A DNA stretch of 64,000 nucleotides from Euglena gracilis (Eukaryota > Euglenida > Euglenophyceae > Euglenales), in NCBI GenBank assembly GCA_039621445.1, contig CP154954.1, forward strand, positions 78,006,073 to 78,070,072. The letters run 5' to 3'. Each line of letters starts with the position of its first letter. Position 1 is the stretch's first letter. The translations under genes were made by a program, and so were the position numbers. Under the pieces are notes generated by a model, which saw nothing but the letters and a program-made list of their open reading frames with translations, searched no databases and was not told the origin of the DNA. Below are positions 47,035-56,512 of this stretch, one piece after another.

Positions 47035-47634
47035 CTGCACTGGAGGGCGGAGGCGGGGCGTGGGCGGGGGGGGGGGGGAGGCGGGCGGCACGAAGCCTAT
47101 TTGGCCGGGAGATGCCACCGAGAGGAGGGAAAAGACTGAAAAGGGGTATGTGGGGGTACCCCCCACCTGGATTGCGACCGAGATGGAAACTCAATGCGAG
47201 TGCAAACTCAACTCGAACGTCGGGCCTTACCGCTTTGCATGCCACCCTCTCCCCATCCCCATTGAGCATATTCGGGCGTGAAGGGGCGGATTTGGCAGGG
47301 AGGTTTGTTACTGGTGTCATTGCCGTCTTCGTTTTTGCACAGTATGCAGGTGTCAGGTTGTCATGGAGATGATAGAAATGAATGCAGGCGTGCTATCACC
47401 ATGGTCCAGAAGGGACACTCCAAATGACCTGAAGAAGTAGACACAGGTGAACCCCCCCCAAAAAAATGCTAAAAAACTTCAGCATAGTCCAGCTGTCAAC
47501 GTCGCTTACATGTGCCACATGCCGGGACCCTCATTGCCCAGAGCTGGCCCAAGGCTGGCTTTCCTGTCTGCCGCTGGGAGCTCGGACTGTCTGGTGCCAG
47601 TCCGACAACGTACGCGGCGTGGGGCGGGGGACAC
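47035..47634. other. Intron-like sequence
   Basis: Unique sequence apart from a G run (47068-47080). No exon is supported. Confidence 0.35.
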
Positions 47635-47713
47635 CCGCGGGGCTGCCGTCCAAGATGGGCAGGGCCTTTGCGGCCGGGGCGGTCATCTGTTGGAGGCCTC
47701 GAGAGACAGAGTT
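47635..47713 (-). CDS. Gene M exon candidate
   Basis: A strong acceptor (cccactgttgcag) and a GT donor bound a minus frame reading NSVSRGLQQMTAPAAKALPI, then LDGSPAG. Splice signals favour minus over the open plus frame across the same bases. Confidence 0.45.
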
Positions 47714-48089
47714 CTGCAACAGTGGGCAACAGACACCTGGGAGGGGGGTCCATTGCGAAGCAGTGTGGTGGCGACCACAAACACGCGGCGGGGCCATCAG
47801 ACGGCTGTTTCAGGCAACACACCCCGGAACAAGGTTCCAAATCACACCCTTGAGGGAGAAAAAAAAAACGGAAAAGAACTGCTCCAAAGACCCATGAAAG
47901 ACCCATGGCCATTGGCGTTTGAACTTCGCATTCATTTACATCCCCAATCACCATCCTATTGAAATTCTGAAAGAGACAAAAGGCGTCGCTCCCCCCAAAA
48001 AGGTAAAACAGTGGGGGGGGAGGTACACCTTCTTAAACGCAAGCTGATGTGGGTTTCGACGGCACTTTGTGGGATTATTTTTCGGGGCA

Positions 48090-48142
48090 GGGTTAGGGTT
48101 GCGATCGTCGGTAAAAAAAGGGGTTAGGGTTAGGGTTTGGGC
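48090..48142. repeat. Interstitial TTAGGG-type repeat
   Basis: Two short groups of ttaggg units (ggcagggttagggttgcg and ggggttagggttagggtt) about 25 bases apart. Confidence 0.7.
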
Positions 48143-48628
48143 AAAACTAGGGAGTTCGGCCGAAATTGGGCCTAAATTCAGACCTAAATTCGGCCTAATT
48201 GTAGCCTAAATTTTGGGTCCAAACACCCCCTCGTTTAACCACTGCCCCCCCCCCCGGGAGGGGGGCAGTTGCTAAAAGGTTGCCATACATTCCTTGGTAC
48301 CTTTGGGGCCAACAATCATCACACACGATCCTTGGTGCCTTCATGGGCCAGCAGAAACTTGAGAGGGGAACACCTGCAGCGCCTGCGGAGAGTAGCTGGG
48401 GCCAGCGGTGGTGGCGACGGTGGCGGTGTCGATAGCAAGCGGGGGGGGGGTACGATAACGGAACCGCGTTGTCCCCAGCCCCTCCCAGCCCACTTCAGCC
48501 ATTGTTGTTTCATTTGGCAGCGTTGTTTGGTGGGACCTCAATGCCCATCAACGCTTGGCAGGACTTTGACCACTGAATCGGGGCGGCGGCCAAGTTTCAA
48601 AAAATGGACCAGGCAGGCTGGGTGGAAT

Positions 48629-48942
48629 CAGGGTTTTTTTTAAAAGACCGGGGTGGTTCACCCCACCCACCCACCCCCTGGGGGGGGGGGGCGCCCCCAC
48701 CCACCTAACCCTTGGGGGGCGGGGGGTTAGGGCGGGGGGTCCCGAGGGACCCACTCACTTTTCCCCAAAAATGGCCAAAATCGCGAAAAATGCTAAAAAT
48801 AGCACCTCTTTTTAAAAAATATTAGCCGCCTTCGGTGCCGAAAAATATATCCCCTCCCTGGGGGAACACCCCTGGGGGGGGGTTGGCCGAACCCATCCAC
48901 CCTACCCCCCCCAGGGTCCAACACTAAAAAAAAACACCCCTG
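48629..48942 (+). mobile_element. Family A hAT-type MITE
   Basis: Left end cagggttttttttaa, right end ctaaaaaaaaacacccctg. Flanked by ggtggaat / ggcggaat (48621-48628 and 48943-48950), an 8-base duplication with one mismatch. The body has paired C/G runs, gggacccact, atggccaaaatcgcg, gctaaaaatagcacct and a ccgccttcggtgccg hairpin (48828-48842). Confidence 0.85.
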
Positions 48943-48978
48943 GGCGGAATCCCTCTTGAGGGAACAGAGCTGCCACAG

Positions 48979-49027
48979 AGGAGTGTTCATCGACTACACC
49001 GCCGGCACCGCTCGGGCCCTCGCGGAG
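48979..49027 (+). CDS. Short plus-strand exon candidate
   Basis: Acceptor ccacag and donor gcggag/gtgggg bound a frame reading GVFIDYTAGTARALAE with almost complete third-position GC. It lies among minus-strand candidates; a minus frame is also open, so it is either an isolated plus exon or a chance match. Confidence 0.3.
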
Positions 49028-50166
49028 GTGGGGCGGCGTGCGGCATGGGCCCCGCTGCCGCAAGGTTGCGGGTGTGGGTCACGCTGCTGCCACACTTCGG
49101 GGACGTTGGCTGAGAACAGACATAGACAAAATGAGGCACCGTCCGCCCAGATAAGAATGGAAGCATGGCCCAGCACGCACCCAGACAGACAGACACACAT
49201 GACACACACACCACACACACATAACACACATAACACACAAAACGCACATAACACACACACACACACCAACACAGAAATGCCGTGCATCGACACACACACG
49301 CGCGCGAGCGAACCCCTGAGAGGGACACACCTCGGCAGGTGGGATGTAATCCAAAGGGCGCCGGACTTCCTCGAAGGGTGTCACCGTTTCCCGAGCCACA
49401 AGCTCCGTCCCTGCGGTTGCATCGTGGTTGTGATGGGGTAATATAATGTTGAACCAGAAGGCACTCCTTGCCAACAGAGCAAAATACCTACCCCCCCCCC
49501 CGAGAAACTGTCACCTGACAGGTTGGCCAGTACCGGGGACCCTGACAACTTCCTATCATGACAGGTTGGCCGGTACCAGGGACCCTGACAGTTTCCCGGG
49601 CGGGACCCTGACGGTTTTCCCGGGTAGGGCATTTCAAGGGAAAGTCAATGAAAAATGACCCTGACAGGTTGGCCGGTACCGGGGACCCTGACAACTTCCT
49701 ATACTGACAGGTTGGCCAGTACCGGGGACCCTGACAGTTTCCTGGGCGGGATCCTGACAGGTTCTCGGGCATGACAGTTTCCCAGGGGGAGGGGTAGGTA
49801 CTACAACAGGATTTGCTTTCTATGGTGCCTTTTGATTTAAAGGACACCAGAAAGCTGAACAGGGATCATGCAAAGCAACAACAAGAACACTCTTGTTCTG
49901 GTTGAGTGGCGGTTCTCTCTTGTTCTTGTTTGCGGCGGTTCCTTCGTTTCTGGCCCGGCGTCTTGAGTGACTCAGTGCCCCTCACCAATGGCTGGGGCAA
50001 CGGGCCAACAAAGAATGGCCCTGAACAGCAAGGGCTTCCCTCAACACACCTCCGCTGCGGGGGCCCCGAGGGTTGTCGGCAACGAAATCTGCAAATGAGA
50101 GACAGACGGTGGGCGAGAGAGACAGGGGTTGGGGCAAACGAACGAGGAGGGAAAACACTGCCACAC
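49028..50166. other. Intron-like sequence
   Basis: CACACATAA-type microsatellite (49190-49275), the family D element (49485-49800) and otherwise unique sequence. Confidence 0.45.
49485..49800. mobile_element. Family D repeat with inverted ends
   Basis: Left end tacctacccc then a C run and gagaaactgtca; right end tgacagtttcccag then gggtaggta, an inverted pair of about 29 bases. The interior is built from repeated ttggccggtaccggggaccc and tgacagtttcccgggcggg units. A second copy lies at 52148-52441. No clear target duplication. Confidence 0.65.
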
Positions 50167-50245
50167 CCGGGGGGACGTCAATGTCGCCCGTCAGCCGCAG
50201 CCGCACCTCCGTGGACGGTGGCAGGGGGGCCCGGCCGGTTGAGAC
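50167..50245 (-). CDS. Gene M exon candidate
   Basis: The minus frame reads TGRAPLPPSTEVRLRLTGDI, then DVPPG, at the donor cgg/gtgtgg. The alternating TEVRLRL stretch looks like a beta strand. The acceptor side lies in a C run and is not resolved. Confidence 0.45.
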
Positions 50246-50356
50246 CCCCCCCCCCTGCACCCCACTGCAGCCTTGGGGCAGGCCGAGACGGTCTGGCGAC
50301 GGTCTGGCCGCTGCAAATGGAAATATGCCCTGGGAGGAGAGGGTACAAATCACAGA

Positions 50357-50441
50357 AGAAGAAGAAGAAGAAGAAGAAGAAGAAGAAGAAGAAGAAGAAG
50401 AAGAAGAAGAAGAAGAAGAAGAAGAAGAAGAAGAAGAAGAA
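50357..50441. repeat. GAA triplet microsatellite, about 28 copies
   Basis: Pure GAA repeat in the intron between two minus-strand candidates. Long Glu, Arg, Lys, Phe and Ser runs in its frames are artefacts. Confidence 0.95.
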
Positions 50442-50531
50442 GAGACCCCTGCCAGCGTCCCTGGAGGGCAGGTGTACTCTGGCTCTGGGGGAGTCAGCCA
50501 ACCAACCCCCCCCCCCACCCCTGTGCCAGAC

Positions 50532-50728
50532 CGCCCTGGCCAGCGGGGAGCCGGGGGCTGGCCCGGGCTTCGTGGGCGAGGGCCCCGGCCGGGCGGCGGC
50601 CCCGCTGGGCCCGGGCCCCGGGCCGTAGGGGGCGTGGCCGGGGGGGAGGGAGGGTGGGCGGGACACGCTGGCCGGCGGCCCCCCGGGGGGCGGGGGCAGG
50701 GCGTGGTGCGTCAAAGACGGCCCTTTCG
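50532..50728 (-). CDS. Gene M exon candidate, Pro/Gly-rich
   Basis: The minus frame reads GPSLTHHALPPPPGGPPASV, then SRPPSLPPGHAPYGPGPGPS, then GAAARPGPSPTKPGPAPGSP, to the donor gcg/gtctgg. Third positions are nearly all G or C. It is a low-complexity Pro/Gly segment with no recognised domain. Confidence 0.45.
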
Positions 50729-50756
50729 CAGACTTTGCGGTCCATTTTGCGAGGTC

Positions 50757-51350
50757 ACACAAAATTATTTAAATACTCGGATGAAAACTCAAATGACGTG
50801 GATTTAAATACACACATGGATACATATTTATATATACGTATATGTATATGTATATGTATATGTATACGTATATGTATATGTATATGTATACGTATATGTA
50901 TATGTATATGTATATGCATATGCATATGTATATGTATTTGTATTTGCATATGTATATTGTATGTATGTATGTATGTATGTATGTATGTATGTATGTATGA
51001 TTGTATGTATGTATGTATGTATGTATGTATGTATGTATGTATGTATGTATGTATGTATGTATGCATGTATGTATGTATGTATGTATGTATGTATGTATGT
51101 ATGTATGTATGTATGTATGTATGTATGTATGTATGTATATATGTATGTGTGTGTGTGTGCGTACGTACGTACGTATGCATGTATGTATGTATGTATGCAT
51201 GTATGTATGTATGTATGTATGTATGTATGCATGCATGCATGTATGTATGTATGCATGCATGTATGTACACATATGCTGTTAGACATACGTACACATAGAA
51301 ATATATGTGCACAAGAAATTGGGGTTTCATCCGAATGACTTTCAAATAAA
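50757..51350. mobile_element. Repeat element carrying a GTAT microsatellite, copy 1
   Basis: Flanks: ctcggatgaaaactcaaatg and cgtggatttaaatacacaca on the left; aattggggtttcatccgaat then gactttcaa on the right. Between them are TATATG hexamers (50820-50960) and about 75 GTAT tetramers (50965-51265). The flanks recur at 53655-54290. cggatgaaa also occurs inverted on the right, suggesting inverted ends. Confidence 0.65.
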
Positions 51351-52605
51351 TAATCTGATGATCTGGTAAATTGCATGAATGCATGTGTGTATGTGGCATG
51401 GTTCTTCACCAGACACCCCTGAATTTCCTGGGGTGACCTTGTTGCCTTGGGTTGCTAAGGGTTCGAGTTAGGTCAGGCATAGGGTCAGGCATATTATTTT
51501 TAAGACGCCAGAAAAAACCTTGGAATGCCTTAAAATGTGCCTTCATAATTTCCAACCAGACCATTCGATTCAAAAGATATGGACCAACTGGACTGGCAGA
51601 ATTTTCTCCAACCGAGCAAAAATGAAACCGCAAAATCTTGGCAAAAACAGGCCAACTCCGGGGGAAAAAATGATTTCTGGCATCGCTGGAGCATTGCCTA
51701 TCAGCCAAAACTCAAACGAATGTGTTTTTCGACTGCCTTTTTTCTTCAAAAACGTTGGTTCTAAAAAAAAGCCCTGAAAAGCCTTCAAAAAAGCTTTAAA
51801 TACTTCAAAATGTTTTGACTTCATCTTGTTTTTCAATTTTTTCCCTCATTTTTATAGGGTTATTATGTACATTGGGCTGTATATTTATATATATTTATAT
51901 ATATTATATATATTCATATATATATTTATATATATTGGGCTGTAAATTCAATTTAATTTAGGAATAACTTTTTATGCTCAACTTTGGCCTATCTTTCGGC
52001 CTAAAACACCAAACCCCAATTCAATCCACAGATGTGGTTAACTGGGCCCCCCCTCGGCGTTAGGGGGACCTTGTGAAAAACTATGCCATAGAGAGTGAGA
52101 GAAGGGGGGGGAGAACCTTTTTTTAAAAAAAATAGAACTCCATGCCGTACCCCCCCCCCCCCCGGGAAACTTTTACCTGAAAGGTTGGCCGGTAACGGGG
52201 ACCCTGACAGTTTCCCGGGGAGGACCCTGACAGTTTTAGAACACTGGTGGGTACCTGGCCACTCACCACACAAACTGGGCCAGAAGAGAAATTGCCGCCG
52301 GCTTCAAACAGACAAGAAGCCTTAGTGCAACTAAGGAGGACTGACAGTTTCCCAGGTGGGGCATTTCAAGGGAAAATCAATGAAAAATGACCCTGACAGG
52401 TTCTCAGGCATGACAATTTCCTGGGGGGGGGGAGGTAGATAACGTTGATAACGTGGAAAACGCCTCCCAAACGCGACCGTCCAAAGCCCACCTCAGGGAG
52501 GGGGGGCTTCATCTGGGGCTGTCATCTGACAAGTCAGCGAGAGACTCACTTCCCTGGCGGGACACCGGCATTCTCAAGGGATCAAAGTGACCATCTCCCG
52601 GGGAC
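51351..52605. other. Intron-like sequence
   Basis: Unique sequence, a TATATTTA microsatellite (51868-51935), and the second family D copy (52148-52441), which includes the block shared with 1795-1890 (52240-52335). Confidence 0.5.
52148..52441. mobile_element. Family D repeat, second copy
   Basis: Same plan as 49485-49800: a C run then gggaaactttta on the left, tgacaatttcctggggggg on the right, and ttggccggtaacggggaccc inside. It additionally contains actcaccacacaaactgggc and aaacagacaagaagcctt, also present near 1815-1880. Confidence 0.55.
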
Positions 52606-52822
52606 CTCTTCCTGGCATCCACGCCCTGGGCACGGGCGGGGAGGCGGCGCGGGGCGGCGGCGGCGGGCTGGACGGCGGCCCGCCTTTCCCGTACTCGCCT
52701 TTCCCGTACTCGCCTTTCCCGTACTCGCCTTTCCCGTACTCGCCTTTCCCGTACTCGCCTTTCCCGTACTCGCCCTTGCCATACTCGCCTTTCCCAGGCC
52801 CACCCTTGCCAAGTCCCAGCCA
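52606..52822 (-). CDS. Gene M exon candidate with GKGEY tandem repeats
   Basis: The minus frame reads GLGKGGPGKGEYGKGEY and continues with about seven copies of the five-residue unit G-K-G-E-Y, encoded by a 15-base tandem repeat (about 52682-52797). It then reads GGPPSSPPPPPRAASPP before the donor gag/gtcccc. The mixed Gly/Lys/Glu/Tyr repeat suggests a disordered or adhesive low-complexity segment. The plus-strand reading (FPYSP repeats) is an alternative with less typical flanks. Confidence 0.45.
52682..52797. repeat. 15-base minisatellite inside a coding-like block
   Basis: Unit gcctttcccgtactc, six near-identical copies followed by two diverged ones. The length is a multiple of three, so the repeat keeps any frame open. 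Confidence 0.9.
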
Positions 52823-53266
52823 CGCAGCGGCTTGCAGGCGCGTTTTTCTTCAACGACCCCCCACCCCCGGGGGGTCCAGCTCAGAGGCTGGAAATTATAG
52901 GCTGGCTGGAAAAAGGTTGCTGGTGGACCCCCCCCCCCAGGTGTCTGGGCTGGAACTGAGCCCGACCTGGGGTCGAACCAGGTGCCAAAAAAAGTGAAAT
53001 TGAAACCGCAAAAATGTCCAATTATACATAAAATCTTTTTTTTTGACACTAAGTTTGCCCTGGCCAGCCCTTTTCCTACCCATTTTTGCCCATTTTTGGC
53101 CCATTTTTGTTCCTTTGAAAGCAAAAAAGCTGGAAAACGTCCAGCCGCCCGAAGGGTGGGTTGGAAATAAATGAAACATGTTGATGGGGGGAGGTGGGTA
53201 CCGCGCTGGAAAAGGCTGCTGGCTGGCTGGACCCCCGGGGGGAGGGTTAATGCTTCAGCTGCGCAC
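52823..53266. other. Intron-like sequence
   Basis: G/C-run and ccag-rich blocks (52855-52950, 53200-53245) around T-rich sequence. No exon is supported. Confidence 0.4.
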
Positions 53267-53350
53267 TGGCGGCTTGCCGGGGTTGAAATTGCCGGCCAGA
53301 TCCATGTCAGCCACGTCCAGAGCGCTCCCACTCGGCGCACAATCGGCCAT
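53267..53350 (-). CDS. Gene M exon candidate, possible first coding exon
   Basis: ATG at 53348-53350 in a favourable context (gtcatgg) opens a frame reading MADCAPSGSALDVADMDLAG, then NFNPGKPP, to the donor cca/gtgcgc. It is acidic and strongly protein-like. Because GKG-repeat exons also lie upstream, the Met may be internal or this may be the start of a separate transcript. Confidence 0.5.
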
Positions 53351-53532
53351 GACGGCCCGAAACAGGAACCGGTGGTGAAATTTCAGTCAATCTCGGCCTT
53401 GTGTTCCATCAGCTGTGGTCCCCCGTTTTGGAGGCCCAACCCAGTCAGTCCCCCACACTCACACACACACACACACACACACAGACACTGAGGGGGGGGA
53501 GGGGGACTGCAAGCCACGGTGTGGTCCCGGAC

Positions 53533-53625
53533 CTCCCTTGCCGGGGGGGCCGCCCTTGCCGGGGGCCCCCTTGCCCGGCCCGCCCTTGCCCAGCAGGGGC
53601 CCGGGGAGGCCGGGGCCGGGGCCAT
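53533..53625 (-). CDS. Gene M exon candidate with GKG repeats
   Basis: The minus frame reads HGPGPGLPGPLLGKGGPGKG, then APGKGGPPGKG, ending at a GT donor (gga/ggtccg). The repeated G-K-G-x-P unit links it to the GKGEY-repeat exon at 52606-52822. Two other frames are open in this GC-rich block. Confidence 0.35.
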
Positions 53626-53654
53626 GGATTCACTTAGCGACACCCCCCGGGGGG

Positions 53655-54177
53655 GATGTCGTGGATCTAAACACACACACATACATCCATACACGCATAC
53701 CTACATACATACATACACATATATACACATACATACATACATACATACATACATACATACATACATACATACATACATACATACATACATACATACATAC
53801 ATACATACATACATTACATACATACATACATACCTACATACATACATACATACATACATACATACATACATACATACATACATACATAACATACATACAT
53901 ACATACATACATACATACATACATACATACAATACATACATACATACATACATACATACATACATACATACATACATACATACATACATACATACATACA
54001 TACATACATACATACATACATACATTACATACATACATACACACATACATACATACATACATACATACATACATACATACATACATACATACATACATAC
54101 ATACATACATACATACATACATACATACATACATACATACATACATACATACATACATACATACATACATACATACA

Positions 54178-54237
<60 letters not shown>

Positions 54238-54290
54238 GGAAATATGTGTCCACGACAAATTGGGGTTTCATTCGAATGACTTTCAAGGGG
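53655..54290. mobile_element. Repeat element carrying an ACAT microsatellite, copy 2
   Basis: The left flank cgtggatctaaacacacaca and right flank aattggggtttcattcgaat then gactttcaa match copy 1 in the same orientation, yet the central array reads ACAT on the plus strand (about 53690-54234), the complement of copy 1's GTAT. Confidence 0.65.
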
Positions 54291-54299
54291 GTCACGCCG

Positions 54300-54415
54300 G
54301 GGGAAGTGGATGCATGGCCAGGGCCGGGGCCCGAGGCAGGGGAGCCGGGGGGCAGCCCAGGGGGACCGAAAGGCGGGCCGCGGGGCCCGGGCAAGGGCAG
54401 GGCCCCGCCTTTGGC
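54300..54415 (-). CDS. Gene M exon candidate, Pro/Gly-rich (strand uncertain)
   Basis: The minus frame reads AKGGALPLPGPRGPPFGPPG, then LPPGSPASGPGPGHA. The plus strand offers a comparable Gly-Pro-Lys-rich frame. The block is clearly GC-rich against its microsatellite neighbours. Minus is preferred because neighbouring candidates are minus. Confidence 0.25.
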
Positions 54416-55067
54416 AGAGTCAGAGAGAGAGTGTGTGTGTGTATTGTGGTGTGTGGGTTGTGTGTGCATCGTTAGAGAGAGAGAGGGTTCTGTCCTGTGT
54501 GTTTTAATGTTTGTGTCAGGGTTTTTTTTTTAAGACCGGTGGGAGGGGGGTCCCCAACCCACCCACCCCTTGTCCCGGGGGACCCACTTAATTTACCCCG
54601 AAAATGGCCAAAAAATTGCGGAAATGCTAAAAATAGCACCTTTTTCAAAAAATTTCGGTGCCTTCGGCGCCAAAAAGTATCCCCCTGGGGGGACCCCCCG
54701 GGGGGGGGGGGGGGGGCTCGGCCGGACCCACCCACCCTACCCCCCTTCCCCCCGGAGGTTCAAGACTTAAAAAAAAAACTGTGGTTTGTTTGTGGGATGT
54801 GTGCGTCTGTTGTGTGAGGGAGAGGGAACATTCATGTGTGCATGTTTGAATGTTTGTGTGTTTGTGTGTGCATGTTGTGTGCGTTGTGTGCGAGAGGAAG
54901 AGTTTGTGCGTGTATTTAAATACGCCCACTCTGTGGTTTGTCTTCCTGCAGTTGTTTGCTTGAACATTTGTGGACGTTTTCTGTGCACATGTGCGTGCAT
55001 GGATGTCCGCCAGGCACCACCGCCCATACCCCACACCCCCAACGACAGCCTGGAGAGGTGGGCCCGG
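54416..55067. other. Non-coding spacer
   Basis: GT-rich sequence on both sides of the family A element at 54517-54783. A short plus frame at 55015-55057 (APPPIPHTPNDSLER, with AG and GT edges) could be an exon, but a minus reading is equally possible. Confidence 0.4.
54517..54783 (+). mobile_element. Family A hAT-type MITE
   Basis: Left end cagggttttttttttaag, right end cttaaaaaaaaaactgtg. Flanks gtttgtgt / gtttgttt match in seven of eight bases. The interior matches the family, with hairpin ggtgccttcggcgcc (54657-54671) and gctaaaaatagcacct. Confidence 0.8.
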
Positions 55068-55075
55068 GCGTCACC

Positions 55076-55343
55076 CAGGGGTTTTTTTAAGACCGGGGGG
55101 GAAGGGGGGGTCCCCCCCCACCCACCCACCCCCTGGGGGGGGCCCCCCCGGGGGGGGGAGGGGTCCCGGGGGACCCACAAAAAATGGCCGAAAATCGCGA
55201 AAAGTGCTAAAAATAGAATTTTTTTCGGCGCCTGCGGCGCCGAAAAGTATATCCCACCCCCTCCGGGGGGGGGGGGGGGGCTCGGCCGGACCCACCCACC
55301 CTACCCCCCCCCTCCCGGGGGTCCAAACTTAAAAAAATCCCTG
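55076..55343 (+). mobile_element. Family A hAT-type MITE with exact 8-base target duplication
   Basis: Left end caggggtttttttaag and right end cttaaaaaaatccctg are inverted copies. gcgtcacc flanks both sides (55068-55075 and 55344-55351). The interior has paired C/G runs, gggggacccac, gctaaaaatag and a perfect cggcgcctgcggcgccg hairpin (55225-55241). Confidence 0.9.
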
Positions 55344-55439
55344 GCGTCACCCTGGGCTCACCACGCCCCATGCCCATCCCTTTGCCGCCGGGTGGCGGGG
55401 GCCCCCGGGGAGGGCCGCGGTCGGCCGACATCGGGTCAC

Positions 55440-55513
55440 GGGCGGCGGGGCATGCACGGGGCGGGGCGGCAGCCGGGCTGCGTCACATATGCGGCGGGGG
55501 AGGGCGGCGCGGC
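55440..55513 (-). CDS. Gene M exon candidate
   Basis: On the minus strand, acceptor ccctcag and donor ccc/gtgacc bound a frame reading AAPPSPAAYVTQPGCRPAPC with almost complete third-position GC. A second open stretch just downstream (reads MSADRGPPRGPPPPGGKGM, about 55370-55425) may be part of the same or the next exon. The plus strand is also open here. Confidence 0.4.
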
Positions 55514-55929
55514 CTGAGGGAAGGAGAACCGGAACTGTATGAATTCCCCCATCTGCCCCCTTTTTTTGCAACCCGGAAGCAGCAGGGAGGAACAACACCC
55601 GTGTTGTCTGAAAAAAAATGCTCACCGAAAAAATGCTCACTATTGGACTTTCTTTTGGCCGAAAGATCAGGCTGACGGTGGGCTCCACCCATCTGAAACT
55701 CCTTCCCCTCCCAGAGTGTCAGGGGGAGGGAGAGGCAAGGCATATTTCTTTATTAGGTGTTGAAAACCATAAAAAGCCTTCAAGAAGCCTGAAAATGCCT
55801 TTGAATTGTCTTAAAATGCCTAACAATTTGGAAGGTGCCCTCGTCCTTGGCCGCAGGGGGGGGTCCAACAACGAAGAACCAAAACATGCAAAATTCCGCC
55901 TGTAACGAGGGAGGACTCAGACAGAAGGG

Positions 55930-56100
55930 AAAGGGGATTCTGGAGCGTGTCGCGGGCTGCGCCGTGCGGTGGAGGAGGACTGGCACAGCGTCCGATGGGC
56001 GTGTGAAGGGGGCCGTCGGCCTGACCACGCCAGCCACGGGACTTACGGCTGTGGCGGATGGGCCTTCCGGGGTGGCTGAGTGCTGGGCCACCAGTGGAGG
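55930..56100. other. GC-rich coding-like block, strand unresolved
   Basis: Two plus frames (RVKGAVGLTTPATGLTAV..., and LRRAVEEDWHSVRWACEG...) and one minus frame (HSATPEGPSATAVSPVAG...) are all open with high third-position GC. No splice pair decides between them. It may be a 3' exon of the carrier gene, an exon of gene M, or non-coding. Confidence 0.3.
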
Positions 56101-56339
56101 AGGCTGGGGCAGGGGGGGAGGGCCGGTGGACCGCCGGGGGCTAGTCGGTGGCAGGGGGGGATGGGCCAGCCCCCAGGCATCCCGGTGGTGTCTCCGACAA
56201 CGCCCCCAAATCCCGCCAGGGAGGGAATGCAACTTCATGGGTTGAAGTTCGATGGCCGATGCTCTGGGGCGGCAAAGCAGCCTGTTCATTTTTGCACTGC
56301 ACGTGAAGGAGAATGCTGCCATGCAGCTGCTGATTGGCA

Positions 56340-56512
56340 GACCCCCCTCCCCTGTCCGCCCCGCGTCCCATCCCCCGCTGGCGGCGGGCGCCGAGCAGGC
56401 GCTGGCTGAAGTCGAAGCTGGCGAACTGGATGGCGTTGGCAAGCACCTTGGACGTCAGCCGGGGCCCCACCCCCGACATCAGCACCGGCCACCCGTCGGC
56501 CCGCAGGGCCCC
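56340..56512 (-). CDS. Carrier exon 8, C-terminal helices
   Basis: Reads GALRADGWPVLMSGVGPRL, then TSKVLANAIQFASFDFSQRL, the last loop and helix 6 of a carrier. The acceptor is gccag before GGG. Third-position GC falls sharply after about 56380, so the gene either ends or splices there; the frame stays open to about 56141 with a low-GC3 tail. The lower edge is a guess. Confidence 0.7.

Larger units (their letters stand above)
47714..48978. other. Intron-like sequence with MITE and telomere-like bases
   Basis: Contains short TTAGGG runs (48090-48140), a set of ggcctaaatt motifs (48160-48220), an inverted C/G-run pair (48245-48270) and the family A element at 48629-48942. Confidence 0.5.

Noticed and set aside
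47512-47853. Plus-strand coding across 47.5-47.8 kb
   Set aside because: The minus strand has a clear polypyrimidine acceptor and GT donor around the same GC-rich block, so plus is treated as shadow.
50273-51298. 341-residue plus frame with Arg runs then Tyr/Val/Cys/Met repeats
   Set aside because: GAA and GTAT microsatellite translation joined by chance.
53415-54533. 372-residue plus frame with Thr/Tyr/Ile/His repeats
   Set aside because: ACAT microsatellite translation.
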